Origin: Phragmitibacter flavus
Lineage (GTDB): Bacteria; Verrucomicrobiota; Verrucomicrobiia; Verrucomicrobiales; Verrucomicrobiaceae
Reading direction: 5' to 3'
Assembly (NCBI RefSeq): GCF_005780165.1
Contig: NZ_VAUV01000013.1
Span: forward strand, 124,001 to 188,000
Length of the DNA stretch: 64,000 bases
Positions 27,826-36,381 of this stretch are shown here, piece by piece; position 1 is the first letter of the stretch, and every line of letters begins with the position of its first letter. Both the position numbers and the translations under genes were made by a program. A model generated the notes under the pieces. It saw only the letters and a list, made by a program, of their open reading frames with translations, did no database searches and was not told the origin of the DNA.

Positions 27826-28253
27826 CTAAGCGACACGCTCCCAACGAAACTTGCGATCTTTCTCTTCTATCGGCTGATCATTGATGCTCGCAAACCTCCG
27901 CGCCATGTAACCATTCTCATCAAACTCCCAGTTTCATTGCCATGACTGCGCCACCACTGGTCGCTGTCATCATGCCATTCATATTCAAATCGCACCGCAA
28001 TGCGATTCCCCGTGAAAGCCCACAGCGTTTTCTTCAAACGATAGTCCTGTTCCCTCTCCCATTTGCGCGTCAGAAACTCGACCACCTCAGCCCGACCACG
28101 AAGAAAGTGGGATCGGTTGCGCCACTCCGTATCCTCCGTGTAGGCAAGCGAGACCCGTTGCGGATCACGACTGTTCCAGGCATCCTCCGCAGCTTGAACT
28201 TTTTTAATGGCGGTTTCTTCAGTAAAAGGAGGGAGTGGTGGGCGCGGGTTCAT
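27826..28253 (-). pseudogene. DUF1348 (NTF2-like) gene with a single-base frameshift
   Basis: The frame from ATG at 28253 reads as a DUF1348/SnoaL-like protein ([59 protein letters not shown]) and then becomes nonsense. Restoring one A in the AAA run at 27932-27934 (plus-strand TTT) turns GAA-AC-TGG into E-N-W. The frame then continues with the family sequence [30 protein letters not shown] to a stop at 27826, about 142 residues in total. Without the repair the ORF stops at 27867. It may be a real mutation or a homopolymer sequencing error. It overlaps the PNPOx-family gene (ATGA), as in an operon. Confidence 0.85.
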
Positions 28254-28861
28254 GATTCGGATTGATAGGTTTTCAGTTGAGCTTCCAGTTCCGCAATGCG
28301 GTTTTTCAATGGCACGATGGCCGTTTCAATCTCAGCAGGCGTAAATCGCGGCGTGATGAACTTCGGACAGTTCCAGTCATAAGACAAAACATCGATCACC
28401 ATGATCCGCTCAACCTTCGCCGCATGACCTCCCGGCGGAGCAATGCGCTCCACCAAGTCGGGATGTTCACGCGCATCCAACACCTTCGCATGACCAAGAA
28501 TCTTCAGCCGTTCCCGCGCAGGATAATCCATCAGAAACAAACTCACCCGATCATTCACCGCAAGACTGCCAACGCTGATCATCTGCCGGTTGCCCCCATG
28601 ATCCGCAAACATCAGTTCATTCTCTCCGGTAACCTTCAAAAACCCCTTCCGTCCACCGCGATGTTGCAAATAAGGCCAGCCGTTTTCCGTGATGGTTGCC
28701 ATGTAAAAGGAGTCGCGATCTTCAATAAACGCCACCTCCGATGCGGTCAGCGCATCGACCTTTGGAGCCCCTTCAAAGTCGGGATAAGTGCGACCATAAT
28801 AATGACGCTCCGCTTCCAGAACCGCAGGCGTCAGCACCGTATGCATGTATCGATCAGCCAT
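28250..28861 (-). CDS. Pyridoxamine 5'-phosphate oxidase-family (FMN-binding) protein
   Basis: 203 residues. A split-barrel flavin-binding fold spans about residues 40-165 ([59 protein letters not shown]), followed by a C-terminal coiled helix ([14 protein letters not shown]). The family includes general flavin-dependent reductases or oxidases of unknown substrate; it is not PdxH itself. Its stop overlaps the start of the DUF1348 gene. The gene is divergent from a LysR regulator, a layout that usually means the regulator controls this pair. Confidence 0.87.
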   Translation of the reverse strand: MADRYMHTVLTPAVLEAERHYYGRTYPDFEGAPKVDALTASEVAFIEDRDSFYMATITENGWPYLQHRGGRKGFLKVTGENELMFADHGGNRQMISVGSLAVNDRVSLFLMDYPARERLKILGHAKVLDAREHPDLVERIAPPGGHAAKVERIMVIDVLSYDWNCPKFITPRFTPAEIETAIVPLKNRIAELEAQLKTYQSES

Positions 28862-28968
28862 GGCAAAATTAGTTATAAGTTACAAACCCATCATGCCCCC
28901 TCACCAACCTCACGGGTAATGCTGCTTTCCTGTTGCGGTTATGCACCACCAACATAACCTCCCGCCTC
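28862..28968. promoter_or_regulatory. Divergent promoter region between PNPOx-family gene and LysR regulator
   Basis: A 107-base gap serves two divergent genes. It holds an AT-rich stretch with a small dyad (GTTATAAGTTAC) close to the PNPOx start that could overlap a -10 element (TATAAC on the minus strand). LysR regulators usually bind T-N11-A dyads here. The site is inferred, not proven. Confidence 0.35.
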
Positions 28969-29862
28969 ATGATTGACCTCATCCGCGCATTGCTGGTTGT
29001 GATCGAAGAAGGAAGCATCAATCGCGCCGCCCTTCGCCTGCGCCTGTCCCAGCCCGCCCTCAGTCGGCAGATGAAAGCGCTTGAGGAACAAATCGGCGGC
29101 CGCTTGCTGGAACGTGAAACCGGTGGCGTCAAACCCACCAACCTTTGCCACACGCTGATGAAATCCATGCGTCCCCTGATGGAAGCGTATGACCTCAACC
29201 TCGCCAACCTGCGCCGTCAGGCCCGCGGCGAACGATCGGAACTGCGCGTGGGATATCTCATCTCCGCCGCTCAAAGCATCCTCACCCCGGCACTCACCCG
29301 ATTGCGCAAAGCCCATCCCGACGTCAAACTTTTGCTGCACGACCTCTCGCCACGCGAACAAATCGATGGACTTCGTGCTGGTGAACTCGACCTCGCCCTC
29401 ATCGGCCAGGAAGGCAGTGTCGCCGCCAGCGAATTTCACAGCACCAAACTCGGCTCATTCCGGGTCTGCGCCGCTCTTTCCGACAGCGATCCCCTCGCCT
29501 CAAAAACCAGGATCACCCTCAAAGACCTGAAAGGACGCGACTTCATCGGCATTGATGAACACCACATGCCGGGTCGCAACCGCTGGCTCACCTCCCTCTG
29601 CCGCACCGCCGGATTCAAACCCCGCTTCGCCGCCATCGTCGATGGCATCACCAACGTCCTCTCCCTAGTCGTGTCCGAATCCGCCGTCACCCTGCTGCCC
29701 GACTACTTCCTTCAGTTCCAACACCCGGGCGTCACGTTCGTGCCCATCAGCGATGAACAGGCACGCTGGGACTTCATCGTCCTCACCCAACGTGGCCGCA
29801 CCTCCACCGCTGCCAGAACCTTGCTAGAGGCGCTCAAACAAGTCGTCGCCAAAGACAAATGA
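28969..29862 (+). CDS. LysR-family transcriptional regulator
   Basis: 297 residues from the ATG at 28969; the open frame reaches upstream to a TTG at 28933 but the winged helix starts at IDLIRALLVV. The N-terminal HTH is INRAALRLRLSQPALSRQMKALE (about 18-40). The effector-binding domain covers about 90-290 (LRVGYLISA, LRAGELDLALIG, VVSESAVTLLP). It probably controls the divergent PNPOx-DUF1348 pair. It also sits 102 bases before the glucarate cluster on the same strand, so a role there cannot be excluded. Confidence 0.92.
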   Translation: MIDLIRALLVVIEEGSINRAALRLRLSQPALSRQMKALEEQIGGRLLERETGGVKPTNLCHTLMKSMRPLMEAYDLNLANLRRQARGERSELRVGYLISAAQSILTPALTRLRKAHPDVKLLLHDLSPREQIDGLRAGELDLALIGQEGSVAASEFHSTKLGSFRVCAALSDSDPLASKTRITLKDLKGRDFIGIDEHHMPGRNRWLTSLCRTAGFKPRFAAIVDGITNVLSLVVSESAVTLLPDYFLQFQHPGVTFVPISDEQARWDFIVLTQRGRTSTAARTLLEALKQVVAKDK

Positions 29863-29964
29863 TCGACGCCAACTCTCGACTGCCATCATAAAAAAACCTT
29901 GGCATCCCCCGCCTGCCCGATAGGCTCTCACTCTCTCTCCGCCCAACACCCTTTCGATCCCGTC

Positions 29965-30741
29965 ATGAAAAATCTCAAACAACGCATCAAAGCCGGCGAA
30001 ACCGTCAACGGCTGCTGGCTTAACCTCGGCTCCCCGCTCACCGCCGAAATCGTCGGCCTCGCCGGCTTCGACTGGGTGCTCATCGACCTCGAACACGGTG
30101 CCGGTGGCGAAACCGACATCGCCGCCCAGCTCCAGGCCCTCCAGCACACCCCCACCACCCCCATCGTCCGCGTTGAAAGCGCCGCCAGTCAGCGCATCCA
30201 CCGTGTCCTCGACATGGGAGCCCAGGGGATCATGTGCCCCAAGGTCAACAATGCCGCCGAAGCTCAAACCGTCGCCAGCGGCATGCACTACCCACCCCAC
30301 GGCACCCGCGGCGTCGCCAAAATGGTGCGTGCCACCGCCTTTGGACGCGACTTTGCCGACTACTACCGCGACGCCCGCGAAAACCTCCTCGGCGTCATCC
30401 AAATCGAAACCATCGAAGCTCTCAGCCACCTCGATGAAATCGCCGCCCTCGACGGCGTCGACGTCCTCTTCATCGGCCCCGCCGACCTCACCATGGAGCT
30501 CGGCATCTTCGGCCAGTTCGACCACCCCAAATTTCTCGAAGCCGTCCACGCCATCGTCAAAGCCGCCAACAACGCCAACAAAGCCACCGGCATCCTCTTC
30601 TTCAATCCCGACGACTACCAAAAATACCACAACCTCGGCATCCGCATGATCGCCTGCGGAGCCGACGCCACCTTCGTCGCCGACAGCGCCCGCACCATGG
30701 CCGCCAAGCTCCAGTCCGCTCGCGACGTGCCTCAATCGTAA
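29965..30741 (+). CDS. garL: HpcH/HpaI-family aldolase, probably 2-dehydro-3-deoxyglucarate aldolase
   Basis: 258 residues from the ATG at 29965; the longer frame from 29899 adds 22 residues with no family similarity. TIM-barrel class II aldolase: GCWLNLGSPLTAEIVGLAGFDWVLIDLEHG with the catalytic/metal-site residues, VLDMGAQGIMCPKVNN, GTRGVAKMVRA, VIQIETIEAL (metal-binding Glu) and FIGPADLTMELG (metal-binding Asp). Relatives cleave 2-keto-3-deoxy acid sugars; beside gudD and garR, cleavage of 5-keto-4-deoxyglucarate to pyruvate and tartronate semialdehyde is the likely reaction. It is first in the cluster, 12 bases before the permease. The symbol rests on context as well as sequence. Confidence 0.85.
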   Translation: MKNLKQRIKAGETVNGCWLNLGSPLTAEIVGLAGFDWVLIDLEHGAGGETDIAAQLQALQHTPTTPIVRVESAASQRIHRVLDMGAQGIMCPKVNNAAEAQTVASGMHYPPHGTRGVAKMVRATAFGRDFADYYRDARENLLGVIQIETIEALSHLDEIAALDGVDVLFIGPADLTMELGIFGQFDHPKFLEAVHAIVKAANNANKATGILFFNPDDYQKYHNLGIRMIACGADATFVADSARTMAAKLQSARDVPQS

Positions 30742-30753
30742 ATCAAAGCCGCC

Positions 30754-32193
30754 ATGCCTCCCTTCCTCGCCGACCCCATCGTCATCATCATCTGCGGCGT
30801 CATCCTCGTCGTCGGCGGCATCATCTGGCTGCGCCTCCATCCCTTCCTCGCCCTCCTCCTTGGCGCGTTCGCCGTCGCCATGATGACGCCCGCTGCGGCC
30901 ATCGAACAGTTCGCGATCGACCGCGGCATGTCCGCCCAGGCCGCTGCTCAAATGGCCGACCGCCATGTCGGCGAACGCATCGCCGAAGCCTTCGGCAAAA
31001 CCGTCGGCACCATCGGCATCCTCATTGCCATGGCCTCCATCATCGGCAAATGCCTGCTCGACAGCGGCTCCGCCGAAAAAATCGTCCGCTCCCTCCTCCG
31101 CCTCACCGGTCCCAAAAACGCCCCCGCCGCCTTCTTCGGCGGCAGCTTCTTCCTCGGCATCCCCGTCTTCTTCGACACCGTCTTCTACCTCATGGTCCCC
31201 CTAGCCAAAGCCATGGCCGCCCGGCTCGGCAAAAACTACATCCTCCTCATCATGGCCATCACCGGCGGTGCCGCCATGTCCAATTCCCTCGTCCCCCCCA
31301 CCCCCGGCCCGCTCTTTCTCGTCAGTGAAATGAAAATCCCCATCGGCATGATGATGATCGGCGGCACCATCGTCGGCCTCTTCACCATCGCCGCCGGTTA
31401 CGGTTACGCCGTCTGGGCCAACCGCCGCTGGCCCATCCCCCTGCGCGACTCCATTGACGCCCCCCTCGAAAAAATCCACGCCCTCGCCGCCCAGGACGAG
31501 TCGCGCCTCCCCAACCTCTGGCTCGCCCTCCTCCCCGTCCTCATCCCCCTCGTTTTCATCAGCGCCAGCGCCACCATCGACAGCTACTACGCCGACGCCA
31601 ACCACCCACTCCTCACCCTCATCCGCTTCCTCGGCGAAAAAAACACCGCCCTGACCAGCGGAGCCCTCGCCGCCCTCCTCATCCTCGCCTTCCGCAACCG
31701 AGGCTCCGGCAGCAGCACCAATATCCTTGAACCCGTCAGCGCCTCCCTCATGAGTGCCGGCGTCATCATCCTCATCACCGCCGCAGGAGGAGCCTTCGGC
31801 GGCATGCTTCAGCAGACCGGCATCAGCACCCGCATCGCCGATCTGACCAGCGGCTATCAAATGGCCCTCATCCCCCTCTCCTTCTTCATCACCGCCATCG
31901 TCCGCACCGCCCAAGGCTCCGCCACCGTCGCCATGATCACCGCCGCCGGCATCCTCGCCGGTGTCGCCACCGACGCCAACCTCGACTACCACCCCCTCTA
32001 CCTCGCCCTCTCCATTGCCTGCGGCTCCAAACTCATCCCCTGGATGAACGACAGCGGCTTTTGGATCGTTGGCAAAATGAGCAACCTCACCGAAAGCGAA
32101 GTCTTAAAAACCTTCTCCCCCCTCCTCACCATCATGGGCCTCGCCGGCCTCCTCGTCATCATGATCGGCGCAAAACTGTTCCCTCTCATCTAA
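30754..32193 (+). CDS. GntP-family gluconate/sugar-acid:H+ symporter
   Basis: 479 residues, about 12 membrane helices. GntP-family features: IIWLRLHPFLALLLGAF at the start, GKTVGTIGILIAMASIIGKCL, FFLGIPVFFDTVFYLMVPLAKA, LVPPTPGPLFLVSE, QGSATVAMITAAGI, and SKLIPWMNDSGFWIVGKM near the C-terminus. Substrates of the family are gluconate and related sugar acids. In this cluster glucarate or a related aldarate is the best guess. It is co-directional with the aldolase, 12 bases apart. Confidence 0.92.
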   Translation: MPPFLADPIVIIICGVILVVGGIIWLRLHPFLALLLGAFAVAMMTPAAAIEQFAIDRGMSAQAAAQMADRHVGERIAEAFGKTVGTIGILIAMASIIGKCLLDSGSAEKIVRSLLRLTGPKNAPAAFFGGSFFLGIPVFFDTVFYLMVPLAKAMAARLGKNYILLIMAITGGAAMSNSLVPPTPGPLFLVSEMKIPIGMMMIGGTIVGLFTIAAGYGYAVWANRRWPIPLRDSIDAPLEKIHALAAQDESRLPNLWLALLPVLIPLVFISASATIDSYYADANHPLLTLIRFLGEKNTALTSGALAALLILAFRNRGSGSSTNILEPVSASLMSAGVIILITAAGGAFGGMLQQTGISTRIADLTSGYQMALIPLSFFITAIVRTAQGSATVAMITAAGILAGVATDANLDYHPLYLALSIACGSKLIPWMNDSGFWIVGKMSNLTESEVLKTFSPLLTIMGLAGLLVIMIGAKLFPLI

Positions 32194-32257
32194 GACTTAA
32201 ACCGCCCACAAATCAGACTTTCCTTGCCAATAAATCAGACAATGCTATTTTGAAATC

Positions 32258-32500
32258 ATGAAAATCTCCATCGATATTCCTGAAACCGAACTGGAGGAGA
32301 TTACCCGCCTCACCGGCATCACCAAAAAAGGCCCCGCCATCCGCAAACTGCTCGCTGATACCCTCACGATGCAACGCCGCGCCGAGATCGCCGCCAAATT
32401 CGTCTCGGGCGAGTGGTCTGCCGAACTCGAAGGCTACGAAGCCGCACAAGTTGCCGACCGCCAACACTCCACCACTCTCGCTGAACAATGGCGCGATTGA
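32258..32500 (+). CDS. vapB: VapB-type antitoxin
   Basis: 80 residues. The N-terminal MKISIDIPETELEEI strand-helix resembles the ribbon-helix-helix DNA-binding part of DUF2191-type VapB proteins. It is followed by helix TGITKKGPAIRKLLADTL and a C-terminal toxin-neutralising tail with a Trp (WSAELEGYE, AEQWRD). It overlaps the toxin gene by 13 bases, the classic antitoxin-first arrangement. The AT-rich stretch just upstream (CAGACAATGCTATTTTGAAATC) may hold its own promoter and operator. Confidence 0.88.
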   Translation: MKISIDIPETELEEITRLTGITKKGPAIRKLLADTLTMQRRAEIAAKFVSGEWSAELEGYEAAQVADRQHSTTLAEQWRD

Positions 32501-32886
32501 TCGACTCGTCCCTTTGGGTGGACTTCACCCGCCGCAAAACGCCGCCATCGCTCAAATCTCGCATCCAACCCTGGATCCTCGACACCCAGGCCGCGATCTG
32601 CGAGCCCATCGCTTTTGAAATCCTGCGCTACGCCACGCTTGAGGAGCGCCCGCAAATCAACGCCCAGTTCGCCACTCTCCCCCTCCTCTCCACGCCGCCT
32701 CGAATCTGGCGTGACGCCACCCGCCTCGGCCAGCAATGCCGCGACCAGCGCATCAACATCGGCGCACTCGACCTCCTCATTACCGCCATTGCCATCCATC
32801 ACGACGCCGAACTGGTCACCTTCGACAAGGACTATGCTCCCCTAGCAGACATCTTCCCCTTGCGTCTCATCTTCCTCACCCGCTAA
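32488..32886 (+). CDS. vapC: VapC-type PIN-domain toxin ribonuclease
   Basis: 132 residues. The PIN acidic set is visible: Asp6 in RLIDSSLW, Glu44 in EPIAFEIL, Asp95 in GALDLLITAIA and Asp113 in VTFDKDY. VapC toxins cleave tRNA or rRNA and are held inactive by VapB. Length is typical (about 130). The pair lies between the permease and garR genes of the glucarate cluster, breaking an otherwise continuous metabolic operon. Confidence 0.9.
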   Translation: MARLIDSSLWVDFTRRKTPPSLKSRIQPWILDTQAAICEPIAFEILRYATLEERPQINAQFATLPLLSTPPRIWRDATRLGQQCRDQRINIGALDLLITAIAIHHDAELVTFDKDYAPLADIFPLRLIFLTR

Positions 32887-32923
32887 TTCCCTTCACTTAA
32901 GACTTTTACTCACACACAATAAC

Positions 32924-33796
32924 ATGGAAAAAATCGGATTCATCGGACTCGGCATCATGGGCGAACCCATGGCACTCAACCTAATCAAAGCCGGCCACCC
33001 TGTCGCCGTCCTCGCCACCAGCGCCGCCGCCAACACCCTCACCGCCGCCGGAGCCCAGTCCCATCCCGACTCCGCCTCCCTCGCCGCCGCCTCTGACATC
33101 ATCATCACCATGCTCCCCGACTCCCCCGAAGTCGAAGCCGTCGCCGCGCAAATCATCGACACCATCCGCCCCGGCTCCCTGTTCATCGACATGTCCACCA
33201 TCGCCCCCACAACCGCGATCGCCCTGCACCAACTATTCGCCGCCAAATCCGTCGAAGCCCTCGACGCCCCCGTCTCCGGCGGTCAGGTCGGAGCCCAAAA
33301 CGCCGCCCTCTCCATCATGGTCGGCGGCAGTGCCGACGCCTTCACCCGCGCCCAGCCCCTCTTCGCCGCCATGGGCAAAAACATCGTCCACATTGGTGCC
33401 CCCGGCGCAGGTCAAACCACCAAGACCTGCAACCAGATCATCGTCGCCATGACCATCCAGGCCGTCGCCGAAGCTTTCACGCTCGCCCAAAAAGCCGGCG
33501 TCGACCTCGTCAAAATGCGCGAAGTCCTCCTCGGCGGTTTTGCCCAAAGCCGCATCCTCGACCTCCACGGTCAGCGCATCATCGACCGCAACTTCAAACC
33601 CGGCTTCAAGGTCAAACTCCACCGCAAGGACATGAACATTGCCCTCGCCACCGGCAAACAATTTGAAGTCCCCCTCGACGGCAGCGCCCAGGTCACCGCC
33701 CGCATGGAACAACTCATCGCCGACGGTCACGGCGAACTCGACCACAGCGCCCTCGCCCTCCTCCTAGAACAACTCTCCGGGATCACCCCCGCCTGA
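32924..33796 (+). CDS. garR: 2-hydroxy-3-oxopropionate (tartronate semialdehyde) reductase
   Basis: 290 residues, typical length. The N-terminal NAD(P)-binding motif GFIGLGIMGEPMALNL is followed by the substrate motif APVSGGQVGA, catalytic Lys167 in GQTTKTCNQ and a C-terminal helical domain (GFKVKLHRKDMNIAL). It reduces tartronate semialdehyde to D-glycerate, the step after the aldolase. It begins 37 bases after VapC and precedes gudD by 47 bases. Confidence 0.93.
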   Translation: MEKIGFIGLGIMGEPMALNLIKAGHPVAVLATSAAANTLTAAGAQSHPDSASLAAASDIIITMLPDSPEVEAVAAQIIDTIRPGSLFIDMSTIAPTTAIALHQLFAAKSVEALDAPVSGGQVGAQNAALSIMVGGSADAFTRAQPLFAAMGKNIVHIGAPGAGQTTKTCNQIIVAMTIQAVAEAFTLAQKAGVDLVKMREVLLGGFAQSRILDLHGQRIIDRNFKPGFKVKLHRKDMNIALATGKQFEVPLDGSAQVTARMEQLIADGHGELDHSALALLLEQLSGITPA

Positions 33797-33800
33797 GCCG

Positions 33801-33840
33801 CTTCATCCTTTCGCCTTTAGCCTTTATCCTTTCGCCTTTC
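33801..33840 (+). repeat. Pyrimidine-rich heptamer tract upstream of gudD
   Basis: CTTCATCCTTTCGCCTTTAG continuing as CCTTTATCCTTTCGCCTTTC: near-tandem 6-7-base units ending 3 bases before the gudD ATG. This is the clearest of the three tracts in the window. Confidence 0.55.
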
Positions 33841-33843
33841 GAT

Positions 33844-35169
33844 ATGTCCTTTCACCTCAACCTGCGCACCCCCATCACGAGCGGCCCGAAAATCGCCGAA
33901 ATGCGCATCACCCCCATCGCCATCGTTGACCCCCCGCTGCTCAACGCCGCCGGCCTCCACGCCCCCTACGCCCTGCGCACCGTCATCGAACTCATCACCG
34001 ATGACGGCATCACCGGCATCAGCGAAATCCCCGGCACCGTTGCCATCAACCAATCCCTCGAAGAAACCCGACCGCTCATCCTCGGCAAAGATCCCTCCAA
34101 TCTTCCCGACATCATGGCCGCCATCCAGGGCCACTTCGGCGAGGAATCCATCGCCAACCGCGGCGCCACCCCCTGGGACCAGCGTAAACTCGTCCACATC
34201 TTCAGCGCCATCGAAGTCGCCTGCCTCGACATCATCGGCAAAATCACCAACCAACCCATCGTCGACCTCCTCGGCGGCAAAAAACGCGACCTCGTCCCCT
34301 TCGCCGCCTACCTCTTCTACAAATACGAAGGTGCCGGCGGCCCGCTCGAATTCAACATCGACCCGACCGCCACCGGCTGGCCCGCCGCCCGCCAGGCCGC
34401 CGCCCTCGACCCCGCCGGCATCGTTGCCCAGGCCCACGCCATGGTCGCCGAATTCGGTTTCCAATCCCTCAAACTCAAAGGTGGCTGCTTCGAACCCCGT
34501 CTGGAAGTCGATGCCATCATCGCCCTGCGCGAAGCCTTCCCCAACACCCCCCTGCGCATCGACCCCAACGGCGTCTGGACCGTCGAAACCGCAATCAAGT
34601 ATGGTCGCGAACTCGAACCCTACCTCGAATACCTCGAAGACCCCGTGCGCGGCCAAAAAGACATGGCCACCGTCCGTCGCGCCCTCAAAACTCCTCTCGC
34701 CACCAACATGTGCACCACCTCCTTCGCCTGCCTCCCCGGCAGCGTCGAGCACCATTCCGAAGACATCATCCTCAGCGACCACCACTTCTGGGGCGGCCTC
34801 ACCGCCTCAATGAAACTCGCCGCCAAATGCCAGGAAATCGGCCGCGATCTCTCCATGCATTCCAACAGCCATCTAGGAATCTCCCTCGCCGCCATGGTCC
34901 ATCTCGGCGCCGCCCTTCCCAACTTCACTTCTGCCCTCGACACCCACTACCCCTGGCAGTCCGACGAGATCATCAAAGGCGGCCGCCTCCCCTTCGAAAA
35001 CGGCTCCGTCCGCGTCCCAGATGGACCCGGCCTAGGCGTCGAACTCGACCACGAAGCCCTGGAGAAGCTCCACCAAAACTTCCTCACCTGCGGACTAACC
35101 CACCGCGACGACCTCGTAGAAATGCGCAAAAAAGTCCCCGACTGGGAATTCCAAAACGTGCGCTGGTGA
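33844..35169 (+). CDS. gudD: Glucarate dehydratase
   Basis: 441 residues, enolase superfamily (mandelate racemase subgroup). It dehydrates D-glucarate to 5-keto-4-deoxyglucarate. Active-site motifs: Lys210-x-Lys212 in LKLKGG, metal ligands Asp240 (RIDPNG), Glu265 (LEDP) and Asn288 (ATNM), and catalytic His339 (SMHSNSHLG). Length and spacing match GudD closely. It is last in the glucarate cluster and is preceded by the pyrimidine tract. Confidence 0.95.
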   Translation: MSFHLNLRTPITSGPKIAEMRITPIAIVDPPLLNAAGLHAPYALRTVIELITDDGITGISEIPGTVAINQSLEETRPLILGKDPSNLPDIMAAIQGHFGEESIANRGATPWDQRKLVHIFSAIEVACLDIIGKITNQPIVDLLGGKKRDLVPFAAYLFYKYEGAGGPLEFNIDPTATGWPAARQAAALDPAGIVAQAHAMVAEFGFQSLKLKGGCFEPRLEVDAIIALREAFPNTPLRIDPNGVWTVETAIKYGRELEPYLEYLEDPVRGQKDMATVRRALKTPLATNMCTTSFACLPGSVEHHSEDIILSDHHFWGGLTASMKLAAKCQEIGRDLSMHSNSHLGISLAAMVHLGAALPNFTSALDTHYPWQSDEIIKGGRLPFENGSVRVPDGPGLGVELDHEALEKLHQNFLTCGLTHRDDLVEMRKKVPDWEFQNVRW

Positions 35170-35237
35170 AGAGCAGCATATGAGCCGAAGGTTCAATCAG
35201 GTGAGCTCCAAGGGAGATTCAGCAGAAACCATCGGCC

Positions 35238-35681
35238 ATGAAATCATCCCTGCAATATACCTTCCTTTTATCTTTCCTGCTTCTTGGCGCAGTCCGCGGA
35301 TCCCCCGTCGACACCGCGCATGATTGGGAAAAGAACCCTCTGTTAAATTCGATAAGCATTTCGGCCCAGGGGATCATGGGCGAATACGAAGCGTGGTCAA
35401 ATGACTGGTCGAAAAGTGATCGAAAGCCCACCGAAAAAGATCAGATAATCAACCGGATCACCGAGTCATTCTTCATCAGTTTCATCAATTGTCTTGCAGT
35501 CGCTCGCAATCCCCAACTGCTAACCCAAGGCGCACGCTTTTTAGATACTCAAGTTCCATCCGAATTCGATCATTTGTGGAAATTCGTATTCATCGAATTC
35601 GTCAACGCAGCCCGGGATGCAGACGGAAAACTTCTTCAATCCGAACACCTCATCAATCTAAAGAAAAGAGCCACAAACTAG
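35238..35681 (+). CDS. Small exported protein of unknown function
   Basis: 147 residues. Signal peptide (YTFLLSFLLLGAVRG) followed by a helical domain with many Trp and Phe residues (EYEAWSNDWSKSD, FFISFINCLAVA, LWKFVFIEFVNAARD). I recognise no family. Base composition is less C-skewed than the glucarate genes next door, which may point to separate origin. Confidence 0.65.
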   Translation: MKSSLQYTFLLSFLLLGAVRGSPVDTAHDWEKNPLLNSISISAQGIMGEYEAWSNDWSKSDRKPTEKDQIINRITESFFISFINCLAVARNPQLLTQGARFLDTQVPSEFDHLWKFVFIEFVNAARDADGKLLQSEHLINLKKRATN

Positions 35682-35820
35682 CCACAATCAGGCCGCCATT
35701 CTTCCCGACAAGTGCACAGCCAAGCTATCACTATGACCCCAGCACGATCCGTTCCCCCGAAACACGCGGCTCGGGATCTGGCAGCCCGCAAAAAACTGAT
35801 CACCCGCCGACACCTCCCCT

Positions 35821-36102
35821 TCAGACCCTGGCACCGATATCAAGATGATACCGCGTGCCCTTAAGCTCTCCTCTGCGCTTAAGGGCATTCTTCTCAACCA
35901 GATCATTCAAATCCCGGGTAGCTGTGGCACGCGACGCACCGGTGATTCGAATGTATTTTTCAGCACTGAGACCACCCTCGAATCCTGATGGACCTTCCCT
36001 CAGAACACGCTGGATGGCCTTTGCCTGACGTTCATTAAACTGCCCCTCGAAACGGTCATAGATTTTAATTCGGCAATCAGGAAGTTCAGATTTCTCAGGC
36101 AT
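35821..36102 (-). CDS. Small winged-helix protein resembling the C-terminal domain of Fic proteins
   Basis: 93 residues. FNERQAKAIQRVL, GFEGGLSAEKYIRITGASRATATRDL and LVEKNALKRRG match, by eye, the winged-helix tail that follows the Fic/DOC domain in DUF4172-type Fic proteins. The Fic catalytic HxFx(D/E)GNGR motif is absent, here and upstream, so this is either a remnant of a deleted Fic gene or an independent DNA-binding protein. A strong palindrome (36120-36156) lies 18 bases upstream of its ATG, which favours a functional autoregulator. Confidence 0.6.
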   Translation of the reverse strand: MPEKSELPDCRIKIYDRFEGQFNERQAKAIQRVLREGPSGFEGGLSAEKYIRITGASRATATRDLNDLVEKNALKRRGELKGTRYHLDIGARV

Positions 36103-36119
36103 GAGCTATTGCCGCTCTT

Positions 36120-36156
36120 TTTATGCCTCACAAAACAGCATATTTTGAGGCATAAA
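36120..36156. promoter_or_regulatory. Strong inverted repeat upstream of the winged-helix gene (possible operator)
   Basis: Arms TTTATGCCTCACAAAA and TTTTGAGGCATAAA are near-perfect complements around a 7-base centre (CAGCATA). Its position 18 bases before the start of a DNA-binding protein suggests an operator; it could also form a 5'-UTR hairpin. The rest of 36103-36381 shows no credible gene; an 83-codon ORF there (36121-36372) covers the palindrome and looks spurious. Confidence 0.55.
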
Positions 36157-36381
36157 CCACCAATTGTTATTCAATCTCCGTTGTTCGGATGCTCTTCTTG
36201 AATAGCCGACGCAATCCTGCTTCTCCACGACAGCAGCATTGAATCCGTGGTCGCACAATTCCCCAAAACCATCGGTCAACGGCTGCAGGAGCGGAACGTT
36301 GTCGACCGAGTTCTCTGTCGAATCTCTACAACCTGCAGATCCCTCTGAAAGTTCAAAGCCGTGCGCTGGCAATGTGCCCCA

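Noticed and set aside
29824-30966. 380-codon minus-strand ORF opposite the GarL-type aldolase
   Set aside because: Shadow; Gly/Asp/Val-rich and overlaps three confidently assigned genes.
36121-36372. 83-codon minus-strand ORF upstream of the winged-helix gene
   Set aside because: It runs across the palindrome and shows no domain; not a plausible missing Fic core.
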